A stretch of 64,000 nucleotides of DNA from JBBSBL01 sp963735885 (lineage in GTDB: Bacteria; Actinomycetota; Thermoleophilia; Solirubrobacterales; Solirubrobacteraceae): assembly GCA_963735885.1 (NCBI GenBank), contig CAVTMP010000003.1, positions 186,001 through 250,000 on the forward strand, given 5' to 3'. Both the position numbers and the translations under genes were made by a program. Below, one piece after another: positions 38,237 to 47,818 of this stretch. Every line of letters starts with the position of its first letter. Within the stretch, counting starts at the first letter, position 1. The notes below the pieces were generated by a model that searched no databases, was not told the origin of the DNA, and saw only the letters and a program-made list of their open reading frames with translations.

Positions 38237-39390
38237 GCGGGGACGACGGGCTGGGGGCCGGGACCCGGGTGGTCCGCGCCGGATGGCCAGAGGCGGAGGC
38301 GGGCGCTCCGCTGATGCCGGGGCCGGTGCTCGCCGGGCCGTTCCACTCCCCCGGCGACCCGGACGGCAGCTACTCGGTCTACACGCGGGACGGGAACCCG
38401 ACCTGGGAGCGGCTCGAGGCCGCGCTGGGCGACCTGGAGGGCGGGGAGGCGGTCGTCTTCGCTTCGGGGGCCGCGGCCTGCGCGGCAGTGCTCGAGACCG
38501 CCCTGCCCGCGGACGGGGGCGGCGTGCTGGTCGCCCCGGTGGACGGCTACCCCGGCGTCCGGGAGCTGGCCGCCGGGCCGCTGCGGGCGCGCGGGACCGA
38601 GGTGCGCCTCGTGCCGTCGCGCGACGCCGACGTGCGCGCGACGCTGCCGGGCGCCGCACTCGCCTGGGTCGAGACGCCGAGCAATCCGCGCCTCGACGTG
38701 CTCGACGTCCCGGCGCTGGCCGCCGCCGCGCGCGAGGCGAGAGCGGTGCTCGCGGTCGACAACACGCTCGCCACCCCGCTCGCCCAGCGGCCGCTCGCAC
38801 TCGGGGCGGACGTGAGCGTGTCCAGCGCCTCGAAGCACCTCGGCGGGCACTCCGATCTGGTGCTCGGCTACGCGGCCACCCGTGACCCGGTCCGCGCCGC
38901 GGCGCTGCGCGAGCACCGGCGGATCGCCGGGGCGATCCCCGGGCCGTTCGAGGCGTGGCTCGTGCACCGCTCGCTGGCCACGCTCGCGCTGCGCCTGGCG
39001 CGCCAGTCGGCCAGCGCGCTGGCGCTCGCCGAGCTGCTGGCGCTGCGCTCCGAGGTGGAGGAGGTCCGCTACCCCGGCCTGCCCGCCGACCCCTCCTACG
39101 CGCTCGCCGTGGCCCAGATGGACGGGTTCGGCAGCGTGATCGGCTTCACCCTGTCCGGCCGCGAGGCCGCGGAGCGGTTCCTGGCGGCGAGCGAGCTGAG
39201 CGCCGAGGCGACGAGCTTCGGAGGGGTTCACACGAGCGCCGAGCGGCGGGCGCGGTGGGGCACCGACGACGTGCCGGAGGGCTTCATCCGCCTGAGCGTC
39301 GGGATCGAGGACGCCGATGACCTCGCGCGCGACCTCGAGGCGGCGCTCGGGGCGGCGGCGCAGGCGCCAGGTCCGGGACCCGGCCGCTGA
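38233..39390 (+). CDS. PLP-dependent Cys/Met metabolism enzyme (cystathionine gamma-lyase/synthase type)
   Basis: 385 residues. PLP lysine is about residue 201 in SVSSASKHLGGHSDLVLG (S-x-S-K-x-x-x-G-H-x-D). Other family markers are YSVYTRDGNPTWERLEAALG near the start (Y-x-R-x-x-N-P cofactor phosphate site), WVETPSNPRLDVLD and TSFGGVHTSAERRARWG at the substrate carboxylate end. It is probably a cystathionine gamma-lyase or gamma-synthase; the substrate cannot be fixed by motif alone. GTGA overlap with the CDGSH gene. Confidence 0.9.
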   Translation: MSGDDGLGAGTRVVRAGWPEAEAGAPLMPGPVLAGPFHSPGDPDGSYSVYTRDGNPTWERLEAALGDLEGGEAVVFASGAAACAAVLETALPADGGGVLVAPVDGYPGVRELAAGPLRARGTEVRLVPSRDADVRATLPGAALAWVETPSNPRLDVLDVPALAAAAREARAVLAVDNTLATPLAQRPLALGADVSVSSASKHLGGHSDLVLGYAATRDPVRAAALREHRRIAGAIPGPFEAWLVHRSLATLALRLARQSASALALAELLALRSEVEEVRYPGLPADPSYALAVAQMDGFGSVIGFTLSGREAAERFLAASELSAEATSFGGVHTSAERRARWGTDDVPEGFIRLSVGIEDADDLARDLEAALGAAAQAPGPGPGR

Positions 39391-39431
39391 CCTCGCGGGT
39401 CGAGGAGACATCGGCCGTATAGGTTGGCGTG

Positions 39432-40844
39432 GTGAGCCGGTACCGAGCGTATCGCTACGCGTACGGCGTCGGCCGATCGACCCTGGACGGCAAGGCCGTC
39501 CAGCCCGACTTCATCCCCGCGGCCCCGGGCGCCTACGTCTTCAGCCAGGGGGTCGCCGTCGACGGGTCGCACATCTACTGGGGCACGAACCTGCCCAACG
39601 TCGCGTCGGGCGAACAGGCGAAGCCGGCCACCATCAGCCGGGCGGCGCTGGACGGGACGGGTGTCAACTACGCCTTCGCCGGGGCCGCCGGGTTCCACGT
39701 CAGCGGAGTGGCGGTCAGCCCGACCCACCTCTATTCGAGCGGTTCGCCGCGAGCGGGGACACGAGCACGATCTCTCGCGAGCCGATCAGCGGCGGCCAGC
39801 AGCCCCAGTGGTTCACCTCGAACGGCGGCGCGCCGCAGGCGTGCGGCGTCGCGGCCGATCCCGATCACATCTACTTCGCCAACCGTCAGACGCACACGAT
39901 CGGGCGCGCGGACCTCTCGCCGTTCGGTGCCAACGTCAACGGCAACTTCATCGTCCTCGGGGACGACATCGATCCGTGCGGCGTGGCCGTAGACTCGACC
40001 TACGTCTATTGCGCCGGGAGCGGAGGCGCCGGCGGGCACGACGATCGGCCGGGCGCTGAAGGCCGACGGCGGCGGGGCGACCAACACCTTCGCCGGCGGC
40101 GGCAACCGGGTGACCGGCCTGGCCGTCGACGACCAGTTCATCTACATCAGCAACTACGGCAGCACCTACCTCACCGGCACCGGGAGCATCGGCCGCGTCA
40201 ACAAGAAGAACGGCTCGGATGCCGACGTATCGCTGGTGGGCGGGCTCACCGCGCCGTGGGGCGTCGCCATCGACGCCGGCGGCCCGCCGGCCCCGCCCCC
40301 GTTCACCGATCCGCCGGTGGTCAACATCCCGCCGACGCTCAACGTGAGCTGCCCCGGATGCGGGACCTCGTCCGGCGTGCCGCGGTTCACCAAGCGCTTC
40401 CAGATCACGCGCGACGTGTGGGCGCCCGCGTCGGCCGGCACCCCGCTGACCGGGAGCACCCTCTACCCCGTGGCGGTGGGCGCCCGGCTCGCCGGGCGGG
40501 AGGCGCGGGCGAAGGTGCCTCGCGGCACGAGCTTCACCTTCTCCCTCGACCGCGCGGCGAAGGTCAGCGTCGTCATCCGGCGCCAGGCGCCGGGTCGCCG
40601 CCTCGGCAGACGATGTGCCGCGCCGACGCGCAGGCTGCGCAAGCGACGGGCCTGCGTCCGGCTCGTGAAGGCGGCGCCGACGCTCACCCGCAAGGCCCAC
40701 GCCGGTGGCAACCGCATGCCCTTCACCGGCCGGATCCGCGGCCGGGCGCTCACGCCGGGCCGGTACGCCGCCGCGTTCACGGCCACCGCCGGCGGGAAGA
40801 CGTCCAAGGCCGCCACCGTCCGCTTCCGGATCGTTCGCGGCTGA
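39432..40844 (+). CDS. Beta-propeller-like surface protein (two frameshifts)
   Basis: About 470 residues after correcting a missing base near 39734 and an extra G near 40029. The first 280 residues have repeats of the kind VAVDGSHIYWG, VAADPDHIYFANRQTHTIGR, VAVDSTYVYCAG and LAVDDQFIYISNYG, spaced like blades of a YWTD-type propeller. After a Pro-rich linker the C-terminal domain (FTFSLDRAAKVSVVIRR; RRCAAPTRRLRKRRACVRL; LTPGRYAAAFTA) is a type I know from many secreted Thermoleophilia proteins. No signal peptide is seen at the GTG at 39432, which is 6 nt after TAGGTT, so the N-terminus may be incomplete. Confidence 0.7.
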
Positions 40845-40900
40845 CTTCGCGACCTCTCTCGCGCGGTTCGTCACAGACGTGCGGCGGTCCGATGGCGGGG

Positions 40901-40917
40901 CGCGGACTCCGTCCGCG
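40901..40917 (+). terminator. Short GC hairpin upstream of radA
   Basis: CGCGGAC, loop TCC, GTCCGCG; perfect 7-bp stem ending 8 nt before the radA -10 box TAGCCT (40926-40931). It could terminate the upstream gene or act as an operator. Confidence 0.4.
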
Positions 40918-40938
40918 AGCGGGCCTAGCCTCGCTCGC

Positions 40939-42367
40939 ATGGCCCGCCCCGCCACCGTCCACGTCTGCTCGGCCTGCGGGCACCAGGAGCCGCGCTGGCA
41001 CGGGCGCTGCCCGGGCTGCGGCGAGTGGAACACGCTCGTCGAGGAGCGCTCGCCCGTCGCGGCGGGCGGCCGGCGCGGCGAGGGGCGAGGGGTGCGGGGC
41101 GGTCCGCGGGGCGCCGGCGGGGGTGGGCCGGCCGGCGCGCCGGTGCGCCTGCGTGACGTGGCGGCCGTGCGGGAGCGGCGGCTCTCGACGGGGATCGGCG
41201 AGCTCGACCGCGTCCTCGGCGGCGGGATCGTCCCCGGCTCGCTCGTGCTGCTCGGCGGCGCGCCGGGCATCGGGAAGTCGACGTTGACGACGATGGCGAT
41301 GGCGAACCTCGCGGGCGCGGGGCGCCGGACCCTCTACGTCAGCGCGGAGGAGTCCGCGGCGCAGATCCGGCTGCGCGCCGAGCGCCTGCCCGGGGGCCGC
41401 ACTCGAGGTCCCGGTGCTGGCGGAGACGGACCTCGCGACGGTGCTGGCGACGCTCGAGGCGGAGCGGCCGGAGGTCTGCGTCATCGACTCGGTGCAGACG
41501 CTGCACGCGGCCGCGCTCACCGGCGCCCCGGGTTCCGTCGGCCAGGTGCGCGAGGCCGCGACCGAGGTGATGGAGGTCGCGAAGCGGCTGGAGGTCGCCG
41601 TCCTGCTCGTCGGGCACATCACGAAGGAGGGCTCGCTGGCGGGTCCGCGGGTCCTCGAGCACCTCGTCGACTGCGTGCTGCAGTTCGAGGGCGAGCGCGA
41701 GCGGACCTACCGGACGCTGCGGGCGCTGAAGAACCGCTTCGGCTCCACGAGCGAGGCCGGCGTCTTCGAGATGCGCTCGGGCGGGCTCGTCGAGGTGCTC
41801 GACGCGTCCGCGCGCTTCGTCGGCGAGGCGACCCGGGCGCCCGGCAGCGTCGTCCTCTGTGCGATGGAGGGCTCCCGGCCGCTGCTCGTCGAGGTGCAGG
41901 CGCTGGTCTCTCCCTCGGAGCTCGTCCCGCCGCGCCGGGTCGCCACCGGCATCGACCGCAACCGCCTCGCGCTCGTGCTCGCGGTGCTCGCGCGCCACGC
42001 GGGCGTCGCGGTCGGGTCGGCGGACGTGTTCGTGAACGTCGTCGGCGGCGTGCGCGTGGACGAGCCGGGCGCCGACCTCGCGGTGGCGCTGGCCGTGGCG
42101 AGCGCCGCGCGCGGGATCCCCCTGGGCGATGGCGCGGACGCGCCGCTCGCCTGCTTCGGCGAGGTCGGCCTCACCGGTGAGCTGCGCTCCGTGGCCCACC
42201 CGGAGCGGCGGCTCGGCGAGGCCGCGAAGTTCGGCCTGCAGCCCGTGCTCGCCCCGGCGGGAAGCGGCGACGGGGCACTGCCGGCGGCGACGCTGCGCGC
42301 CGCGCTCGGGCGCGCGCTCGGCCCCGCCGCCGCGGCGTCGCGCCGCGAGGCGGCGGCGGCCGCGTAG
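40939..42367 (+). CDS. radA: DNA repair protein RadA (one frameshift)
   Basis: About 475 residues once one extra G near 41396 is removed. A zinc finger CSACGHQEPRWHGRCPGC is at about residues 10-27, Walker A GGAPGIGKSTL near 108, the RadA signature LKNRFGSTSEAGVF near 265 and the Lon-protease-like C-terminal domain with VGSADVFVNVVGGVRV. RadA promotes branch migration in recombination. ATG lies 7 nt after TAGCCT. radA-disA order is conserved from Firmicutes to actinobacteria, and RadA is known to inhibit DisA. Confidence 0.93.
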
Positions 42368-42434
42368 CCGCCGGTCGGGATGCAGACCCGCCGCATACGC
42401 ATCGCGGGAAAAAGCCCGGTAGAATCGTCACTTC

Positions 42435-43550
42435 ATGCCGTCGAAGTCCGGGGATGAGCTCGCAAGTGAGTTCGAATCACGACAGCAGCCCCGACTCGTC
42501 AGGGCGCTGGAGATGGTCGCCCCGGGGAGCGCCCTGCGGGCGGGCATCGACAACATCGTTCACGCCCGCACCGGCGGCCTGATCGTCATCGGCGACTCCG
42601 AGGAGCTGGCGTTCCTCTTCTCGGGCGGCATCCGCCTGGACATCGACTACTCGCCCGCCTTCCTCTACCAGGTGGCGAAGATGGACGGGGCGATCGTGCT
42701 CAACACGACCGCGACGAAGATCGTGTGGTCGAACGTCCAGCTCACGCCGGACCCGACGATCTCCTCGCAGGAGACCGGGACGCGACACCGCACCGCGGAG
42801 CGGACCTCGAAGCAGACCGATGCGCTGGTCATCGCGATCTCCCAGCGTCGCGAGGTCGTCTCGCTCTACGTCGACGGCGCCAAGTACATCCTCGAGGACA
42901 TCCCGATCGTGCTCGCGAAGGCCAACCAGGCGCTGGCCACGCTCGACAAGTACCGCAGCCGCCTCGACCAGGTCTCCACGCGGCTGACCGCGCTCGAGTT
43001 CGAGGGCGGCTCGACCCTCCACGACGTCCTCACCGTCCTGCAGCGCGCCGAGCTCGTGACCCGCATGGGCGTGGAGATCGAGCGCTACATCGTCGAGCTC
43101 GGCACCGAGGGCCGGCTCATCGAGATGCAGCTCGACGAGGTGCTGGTCGGCGTCGCCGCCGACAAGGCCGCGCTCATGAACGACTACCTGCAGGCCGGTG
43201 GGCCGGAGGCGTTCGGGTCCGTGCTCGACCAGCTCGCGCGGCTTCCGCACACCGACCTGCTCGACTTCGGCCGGCTCGCCGAGATCCTCGGCTACGACCG
43301 CAAGCTCAACACCCTCGACTACCCCGTCTCGCCCCGCGGCTACCGGATCCTGGGGCGCGTGCCCCGGCTGCCGAAGCTCGTGGTGCAGCGCATCGTCGAC
43401 GAGTTCGGTGGCCTCGAGGAGCTCCTCGGCGCCACCGACGGAGAGCTCGAGACCGTCGAGGGCGTGGGGGAGATCCGTGCGAAGGACATCCGCGAGGGGC
43501 TTCGCCGGCTGCAGGAGATCAACCTCGTGGACCGCTATCTGCAGACCTGA
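42435..43550 (+). CDS. disA: DNA-integrity scanning diadenylate cyclase DisA
   Basis: A 371-residue enzyme making c-di-AMP from two ATP, active until it meets branched DNA. The DAC domain has MDGAIVLN near residue 84 and TGTRHRTAERTSKQTDALV near 115 (DGA and RHR motifs intact). A helical linker and C-terminal RuvA-like H2TH domain (LPKLVVQRIVDEFGGLEELL; VEGVGEIRAKDIREGL) follow. ATG at 42435 is 9 nt after TAGAAT (42420-42425). c-di-AMP usually controls potassium and osmolyte balance. Confidence 0.95.
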   Translation: MPSKSGDELASEFESRQQPRLVRALEMVAPGSALRAGIDNIVHARTGGLIVIGDSEELAFLFSGGIRLDIDYSPAFLYQVAKMDGAIVLNTTATKIVWSNVQLTPDPTISSQETGTRHRTAERTSKQTDALVIAISQRREVVSLYVDGAKYILEDIPIVLAKANQALATLDKYRSRLDQVSTRLTALEFEGGSTLHDVLTVLQRAELVTRMGVEIERYIVELGTEGRLIEMQLDEVLVGVAADKAALMNDYLQAGGPEAFGSVLDQLARLPHTDLLDFGRLAEILGYDRKLNTLDYPVSPRGYRILGRVPRLPKLVVQRIVDEFGGLEELLGATDGELETVEGVGEIRAKDIREGLRRLQEINLVDRYLQT

Positions 43551-43604
43551 CGGCCCGGAGCGGCCGCTGACTCACCAGGGACCAAGGAGGCAGCTATCCC
43601 AGAC

Positions 43605-44162
43605 GTGACCGAAGAGACGATGGAGGAGCTGATCATCGAGACCGAGGTCGAGATCATCGACTTCGAGATCGGCGACAGCGTGGTGTACCCCCACCACGGC
43701 GCCGGCCAGGTGCTGAAGAAGGAGCAGAAGGACATCTTCGGCGAGCGCCGCGAGTACCTGACGATCAAGATCCTCCACAACGACATGACCGTCATGGTCC
43801 CGACCGAGAACGCCAGCAAGGCGGGCCTGCGTCGCGTGATCGACGAGGAGACGGTCCAGAAGGTGCTCGGCGTGCTCACCGCCGAGTGCTCCGAGATGCC
43901 CAAGAACTGGAACCGACGCTTCAAGCACAACCGCGACAAGATCAAGACCGGCGACATCTACGAGCTCGCCGAGGTCGTGCGCAACCTCGCGATCCGCGAG
44001 CAGGAGAAGGGGCTCTCGACGGGCGAGAAGCAGATGTTCACCCGGGCGAAGAAGATCCTCGCGTCCGAGTTGATGTACGCGCTGGAGATGGGCGAGGAGG
44101 AGGCCGAGGCCCATCTCGACGAGCTGCTGACCATCCCCGAGGTCGCGGCGGCCGCGACGTAG
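43605..44162 (+). CDS. carD: CarD-family transcription regulator
   Basis: 185 residues. The N-terminal RNAP-interaction domain (FEIGDSVVYPHHGAGQVLKK; Tudor-like) is at about 18-75. The C-terminal helical DNA-binding domain includes PKNWNRRFKHNRDKIKTGD and GLSTGEKQMFTRAKKILASE. CarD binds the RNAP beta subunit and stabilises open complexes. The GTG start at 43605 has AAGGAGG about 14 nt upstream, rather far. The long acidic N-terminus (TEETMEELIIETEVEII) is unusual. carD before ispDF is the typical actinobacterial order. Confidence 0.93.
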   Translation: MTEETMEELIIETEVEIIDFEIGDSVVYPHHGAGQVLKKEQKDIFGERREYLTIKILHNDMTVMVPTENASKAGLRRVIDEETVQKVLGVLTAECSEMPKNWNRRFKHNRDKIKTGDIYELAEVVRNLAIREQEKGLSTGEKQMFTRAKKILASELMYALEMGEEEAEAHLDELLTIPEVAAAAT

Positions 44163-44174
44163 GCGAGGTCACCG

Positions 44175-44891
44175 GTGGCGGTCGCGCTCATCGTGGCCGC
44201 CGGGCGTGGCGAGCGCCTCGGCGCGGAGGCGCCGAAGGCGTTCGCCACGCTCGCGGGCCGGCCGATGGTGGCCTGGAGCATCGAGGCGCTGCGCGGCGTG
44301 CCGGCCATCGAGCGGATCGTCGTCGCCGTGCCGCCCGGCTACGAGGCGGCGGACGCCGGATCGCCGGCGCTCCGCGACGCGCTCGGCGACGCGACCCGCG
44401 TGGCCGGGGGCGCCGCCCGCTCCCAGTCGGTCGCCCGGGCCCTCGCCGCCGCCGGCGCCGGCCCGCCGGACGAGCCGATCGTCGTGCACGACGCCGCACG
44501 GCCGCTGGTCGACGCCGCGCTCGTGCAGCGGTCCCTGGACGCGCTCGCGGCCCACGGGTGCGACGCCGTCGTGGCCGCCGCCCGGGTCACCGACACCGTC
44601 AAGGCGGCCGACGCCGGCGGTCGGGTCGAGGGCACCCTCGACCGCGCCCGGCTCTGGGCCGTGCAGACGCCGCAGGTCTTCCGCCGCGGCGCCCTGGAGA
44701 CTGCGCTCTCGCGCGGGGACGACGCGCTCGCGGCCGCCACCGACGACGCATCGCTCGTCGAGGAGGCGGGCGGAGCGGTCCGCGTCGTAGAGTCTCAGCG
44801 CGAGAACCTGAAGGTGACGACGCCGATCGACCTCCGCGTGGCCGAGCTCCTGCTCGCCGCGCGCCGGGACGGGGAGCCGAGTCCCGACTGA
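44175..44891 (+). CDS. ispD: 2-C-methyl-D-erythritol 4-phosphate cytidylyltransferase
   Basis: 238 residues. MEP-pathway enzyme joining CTP to methylerythritol phosphate. Nucleotide-binding loop ALIVAAGRGERLGAEAPKAF at the N-terminus, VHDAARPLVDAALVQRSLDA near 110 and the C-terminal ESQRENLKVTTPIDLRVAE signature are all present. GTG start 12 nt after carD stop. Forms a pair with ispF. Confidence 0.95.
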   Translation: MAVALIVAAGRGERLGAEAPKAFATLAGRPMVAWSIEALRGVPAIERIVVAVPPGYEAADAGSPALRDALGDATRVAGGAARSQSVARALAAAGAGPPDEPIVVHDAARPLVDAALVQRSLDALAAHGCDAVVAAARVTDTVKAADAGGRVEGTLDRARLWAVQTPQVFRRGALETALSRGDDALAAATDDASLVEEAGGAVRVVESQRENLKVTTPIDLRVAELLLAARRDGEPSPD

Positions 44892-44896
44892 CGCCG

Positions 44897-44956
44897 ATGA
44901 TGCCCGCCGCCACCGCATCCGCTCGCGCGCCGCGCCGCAACCGGGCCGCGGCGTGA
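44897..44956 (+). CDS. Possible 19-codon ORF overlapping the ispF start
   Basis: ATG ATG at 44897 opens a short frame (MMPAATASARAPRRNRAAA) whose TGA overlaps the ispF GTG (GTGA). It fills the whole gap between ispD and ispF. This mirrors the coupled mini-ORFs before the cyclodeaminase-like genes but could be chance. Confidence 0.3.
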   Translation: MMPAATASARAPRRNRAAA

Positions 44957-45453
44957 CCGCTCCGTCGTCCCGGAGCGGCATCGGGTACGACTGCCACCGC
45001 CTCGCGGAGGGCCGTCCGCTCGTGCTCGGCGGCGTGGAGGTGCCGGCCGACCGGGGGCTCGACGGTCACTCCGACGCCGACGTGCTCACCCACGCGATCA
45101 TCGACGCGCTGCTCGGCGCGGCGGCGCTCGACGACATCGGCACCCACTTCCCGGACACCGAGGCCGCCTACGCGGGCGCCGCCTCGCTCGGCCTGCTGCG
45201 GGACACCGTCGCGCTGCTCGCCGGCCGGGGCCTCGAGCCGGGGAACGTCGATGCCACCGTGGTGATGGAACGGCCGCGGCTCGCGCCGCACCGGGCCGCG
45301 ATCCGCACCGCGCTCGCCGGGGCGCTCGGCCTCGAGGAGGGGCGCGTCGGCGTCAAGGCCACGCGCGGCGAGGGCATGGGCTTCGTCGGGCGCGAGGAGG
45401 GCGTGGCCGCGCTCGCCGTCGCCACGGTCGTCGACTCGGGGCCGCGCGGGTAG
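44953..45453 (+). CDS. ispF: 2-C-methyl-D-erythritol 2,4-cyclodiphosphate synthase
   Basis: 166 residues. Zinc-binding D-x-H in GIGYDCHRLAEG and the second His in DGHSDADVLTHAIIDALLG; the trimer-interface TRGEGMGFVGREEGVAALA is at the C-terminus. Acts after IspD/IspE in the MEP route to isoprenoids. The GTG overlaps the stop of a short ORF. The mannosyltransferase-like gene starts 11 nt downstream. Confidence 0.95.
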   Translation: MTAPSSRSGIGYDCHRLAEGRPLVLGGVEVPADRGLDGHSDADVLTHAIIDALLGAAALDDIGTHFPDTEAAYAGAASLGLLRDTVALLAGRGLEPGNVDATVVMERPRLAPHRAAIRTALAGALGLEEGRVGVKATRGEGMGFVGREEGVAALAVATVVDSGPRG

Positions 45454-45463
45454 CGGGACGAGC

Positions 45464-46879
45464 GTGGAGCCGATCCTCGACCCCACGAAGATCGCCGGTC
45501 CCGCGCCGGCCGCGTCGTCGGCCGGCGGCGGCACCGGCGAGATCCCGCGCATCGAGGTCCGCCCCGACGGGCGCGCGCTCGCCGCGCAGGTCGGGCTCGC
45601 CGGGATGGTCGCGTTCGGGCTGCTGGTCGCCCTGGCGGCGCCGGCGACGCGCTTCCTCGTGCCGACCGGCGCCCCCGGCACCACCGTTCCGGACTGGATC
45701 CTCGGGCCGTTCACGCCGATCGACATCCCGCTGACCCGGACGCCGTTCTGCGTCGTGCTCGTGCTCATGGTCGTGTGCTGGGCGCTCGTTATCCGCGGCG
45801 CGGACACGCTCCCGCCACGGGCCGCGGTCGCGGCGATCGTCGGCGCGCACCTCCTCTTCCTGCTCGCCCCGCCGCTGCTGTCGACCGACGTGTTCACCTA
45901 CCTCGGGTGGGGCCGCCTCGACGCCATCCACGGCGTGAACCCCTACGACTTCGGGCCGGGCGTGCGCCCGCAGGACCCGGTCTTCGCCTGGACCGGGCTG
46001 CTCTGGACCGACACGCCGACGATGTACGGGCCGCTCTTCTCGATGCTCGGCTCCGCCGCCGGGCTGCTCGGCCCGGCCGGCGGCCTGTGGGCCCTGAAGC
46101 TCCTCAGCGCCGGCGCGAGCCTGGCCTGCGTCGGGCTCACCTGGTCCTGCGCCCGGGCGCTGCGCCGCGACCCGGTCCCGGCCGCCCTGCTCGTCGGCCT
46201 CAATCCGATCCTTCTCGTCTTCGCGGTCGGCGGGGCGCACAACGACCTCCTCATGCTCGCGCTCGCTCTGGCCGGCATCCGCCTGGTGCTCGCGCGGCGC
46301 GAGGCGCTCGGCGGCGCGGCCGTCGCGACGGCGATCGCCGTCAAGGCCACCGGCGGCCTGCTGCTGCCGTTCCTCGTGATCGGCGCCCGGGGCGGCCGGT
46401 GGCGCGTCGTGGCGGGCGCGGCCGGGGGGCTCGCCACGTTCGCGCTGCTCGGCTTCGCGCTCTACGGCACCGGGCCGCTCGGGATCCCGGCGACCATCCT
46501 CGGGGCGACCGAGCACCACGTCGGCGAGCTGCGCAGCGTGCCCGGGATCGTGTCGGCCTACGCGGGCCTCGGGACGATCGGGGGCCCGGGACGCCTCGGG
46601 CTCGGCGTCGTGTTCGCGGCCGTCCTGATCGGCTCGTTGGCCTGGGCGCTGCGGCGGCCCGACCGCTGGATCGCGGCGGCGGCGGTGGCGACCCTGGCGC
46701 TGCTCCTCACGGCGACGCAGCTGCACCCGTGGTACGTGGTGTGGACGCTTCCCCTCGCGGCGCTGTCCGGCGATCGCCGCATCCGTGCCGCGGCGATCGC
46801 GCTCACGGCGATCGTCGTGCTCATCCACGTCGTGCGGTGGCTCGCGCCGCTGGGGATCTCCTACCCGCACGGGGGCTAG
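45464..46879 (+). CDS. GT-C family mannosyltransferase-like membrane protein (MptB/GT87-like)
   Basis: 471 residues with about 11-12 membrane helices and a short cytosolic N-terminus. The first large loop has PPLLSTDVFTYLGWGRLDAI with the acidic motif of GT-C polyprenyl-phosphate-sugar transferases, followed by HGVNPYDFGPG and TPTMYGPLFSML; VGLNPILLVFAVGGAHNDLL is also typical of the actinobacterial alpha-1,6-mannosyltransferase family. It probably adds sugars to envelope glycolipids. The stop codon overlaps that of the convergent gluQ gene (shared CTAG). Confidence 0.78.
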   Translation: MEPILDPTKIAGPAPAASSAGGGTGEIPRIEVRPDGRALAAQVGLAGMVAFGLLVALAAPATRFLVPTGAPGTTVPDWILGPFTPIDIPLTRTPFCVVLVLMVVCWALVIRGADTLPPRAAVAAIVGAHLLFLLAPPLLSTDVFTYLGWGRLDAIHGVNPYDFGPGVRPQDPVFAWTGLLWTDTPTMYGPLFSMLGSAAGLLGPAGGLWALKLLSAGASLACVGLTWSCARALRRDPVPAALLVGLNPILLVFAVGGAHNDLLMLALALAGIRLVLARREALGGAAVATAIAVKATGGLLLPFLVIGARGGRWRVVAGAAGGLATFALLGFALYGTGPLGIPATILGATEHHVGELRSVPGIVSAYAGLGTIGGPGRLGLGVVFAAVLIGSLAWALRRPDRWIAAAAVATLALLLTATQLHPWYVVWTLPLAALSGDRRIRAAAIALTAIVVLIHVVRWLAPLGISYPHGG

Positions 46880-47818
46880 GGGCACACTCGCGGCTCGACC
46901 GGGTCCACGACCCAGGGCTCGCGGGGGAGGGCGGCCGGATCGAACCGGGGGAGGAGGTCCGCGGGGGTGGGCCGCTCGCGGGGGCTCGCGAGGCCGAGGC
47001 TGCGCGCGAGGAGGGCGAGCACGTCGGCCGGCGACTCGCCGCGGGCCGCGCGGTCGGCGAGCGTGACCGCGCCGTGGCGCTTGGCGAGGCGGGCGCCGTC
47101 GGGACCGAGGACGAGGGGGACGTGCGTCCAGGTCGGCTCGGTCAGGCCGAGCAGCCGGCCGAGCGCGACCTGCCGCGGGGTCGAGTCGGCGAGATCGTCG
47201 CCGCGGACGACCTCGCCGATCCCCTGCGCCGCGTCGTCCACGACGACGGCGAGGTGGTAGGCGTAGACGCCGTCGCCGCGGCGGACGACGACGTCGTCGA
47301 CCGGGCCGGAGCGGGGCCCGGCGAGGCGGTCGGTCCAGGCGACCTCGGGCGCGGCCGAGCGCACGCGGAGCGCCGGTGGCCGGGGCGTCGCGGCGAGGCG
47401 GGCGTCCCGCTCGGCGACCGTGAGCCGGGCACAGGTCCCCGGGTAGGCGCCGACGCGGCCCGTGCGGCGCGGAGGCGGCGGCCCGGATCTCGGCGCGGGT
47501 GCAGAAGCACGGGTAGACGACCCCGGCGGCGTCGAGCCTGGAGACCGCCGCGGCGTAGCGGGCGGTGCGCGCGGACTGACGTTCGACGGGGCCGTCGTGG
47601 TCGAGGCCGAGCGCGGCGAGGTCGGCGAGCTGGGCCTCGGCGGCGCCCGGGCGCACGCGCGCGGCGTCGAGGTCCTCCATGCGGACGAGGAACCGGCCCC
47701 CGCCGGAGCGGGCGAAGAGCCAGGCCAGCAGCGCCGTGCGGAGGTTGCCGAGGTGCAGCGCCCCGGTGGGGCTCGGCGCGAAGCGCCCGTCGGCCGATCG
47801 GTCGGGCGGGCCGCTCAG
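46876..47818 (-). CDS. gluQ: Glutamyl-Q tRNA(Asp) synthetase (one frameshift)
   Basis: Truncated GluRS-like enzyme that attaches glutamate to queuosine of tRNA(Asp). N-terminal RFAPSPTGALHLGNLRTALL contains the HIGH-equivalent HLGN. The Cys-rich CFCTRAEIRAAASAPHG, then after a one-base shift near 47458 GAYPGTCARLTVAER, and ARLAKRHGAVTLADRA carrying the KMSKS-equivalent. Length about 313 residues, with no anticodon domain, as expected for GluQ. No ATG or GTG precedes the N-terminus; CTG at 47818 overlapping the upstream stop (CTGA) is the likely start. Confidence 0.85.

Noticed and set aside
46876..46879. Shared CTAG stop of convergent genes as a terminator or regulatory site
   Set aside because: A four-base palindrome shared by two stop codons is expected by chance and there is no hairpin around it.
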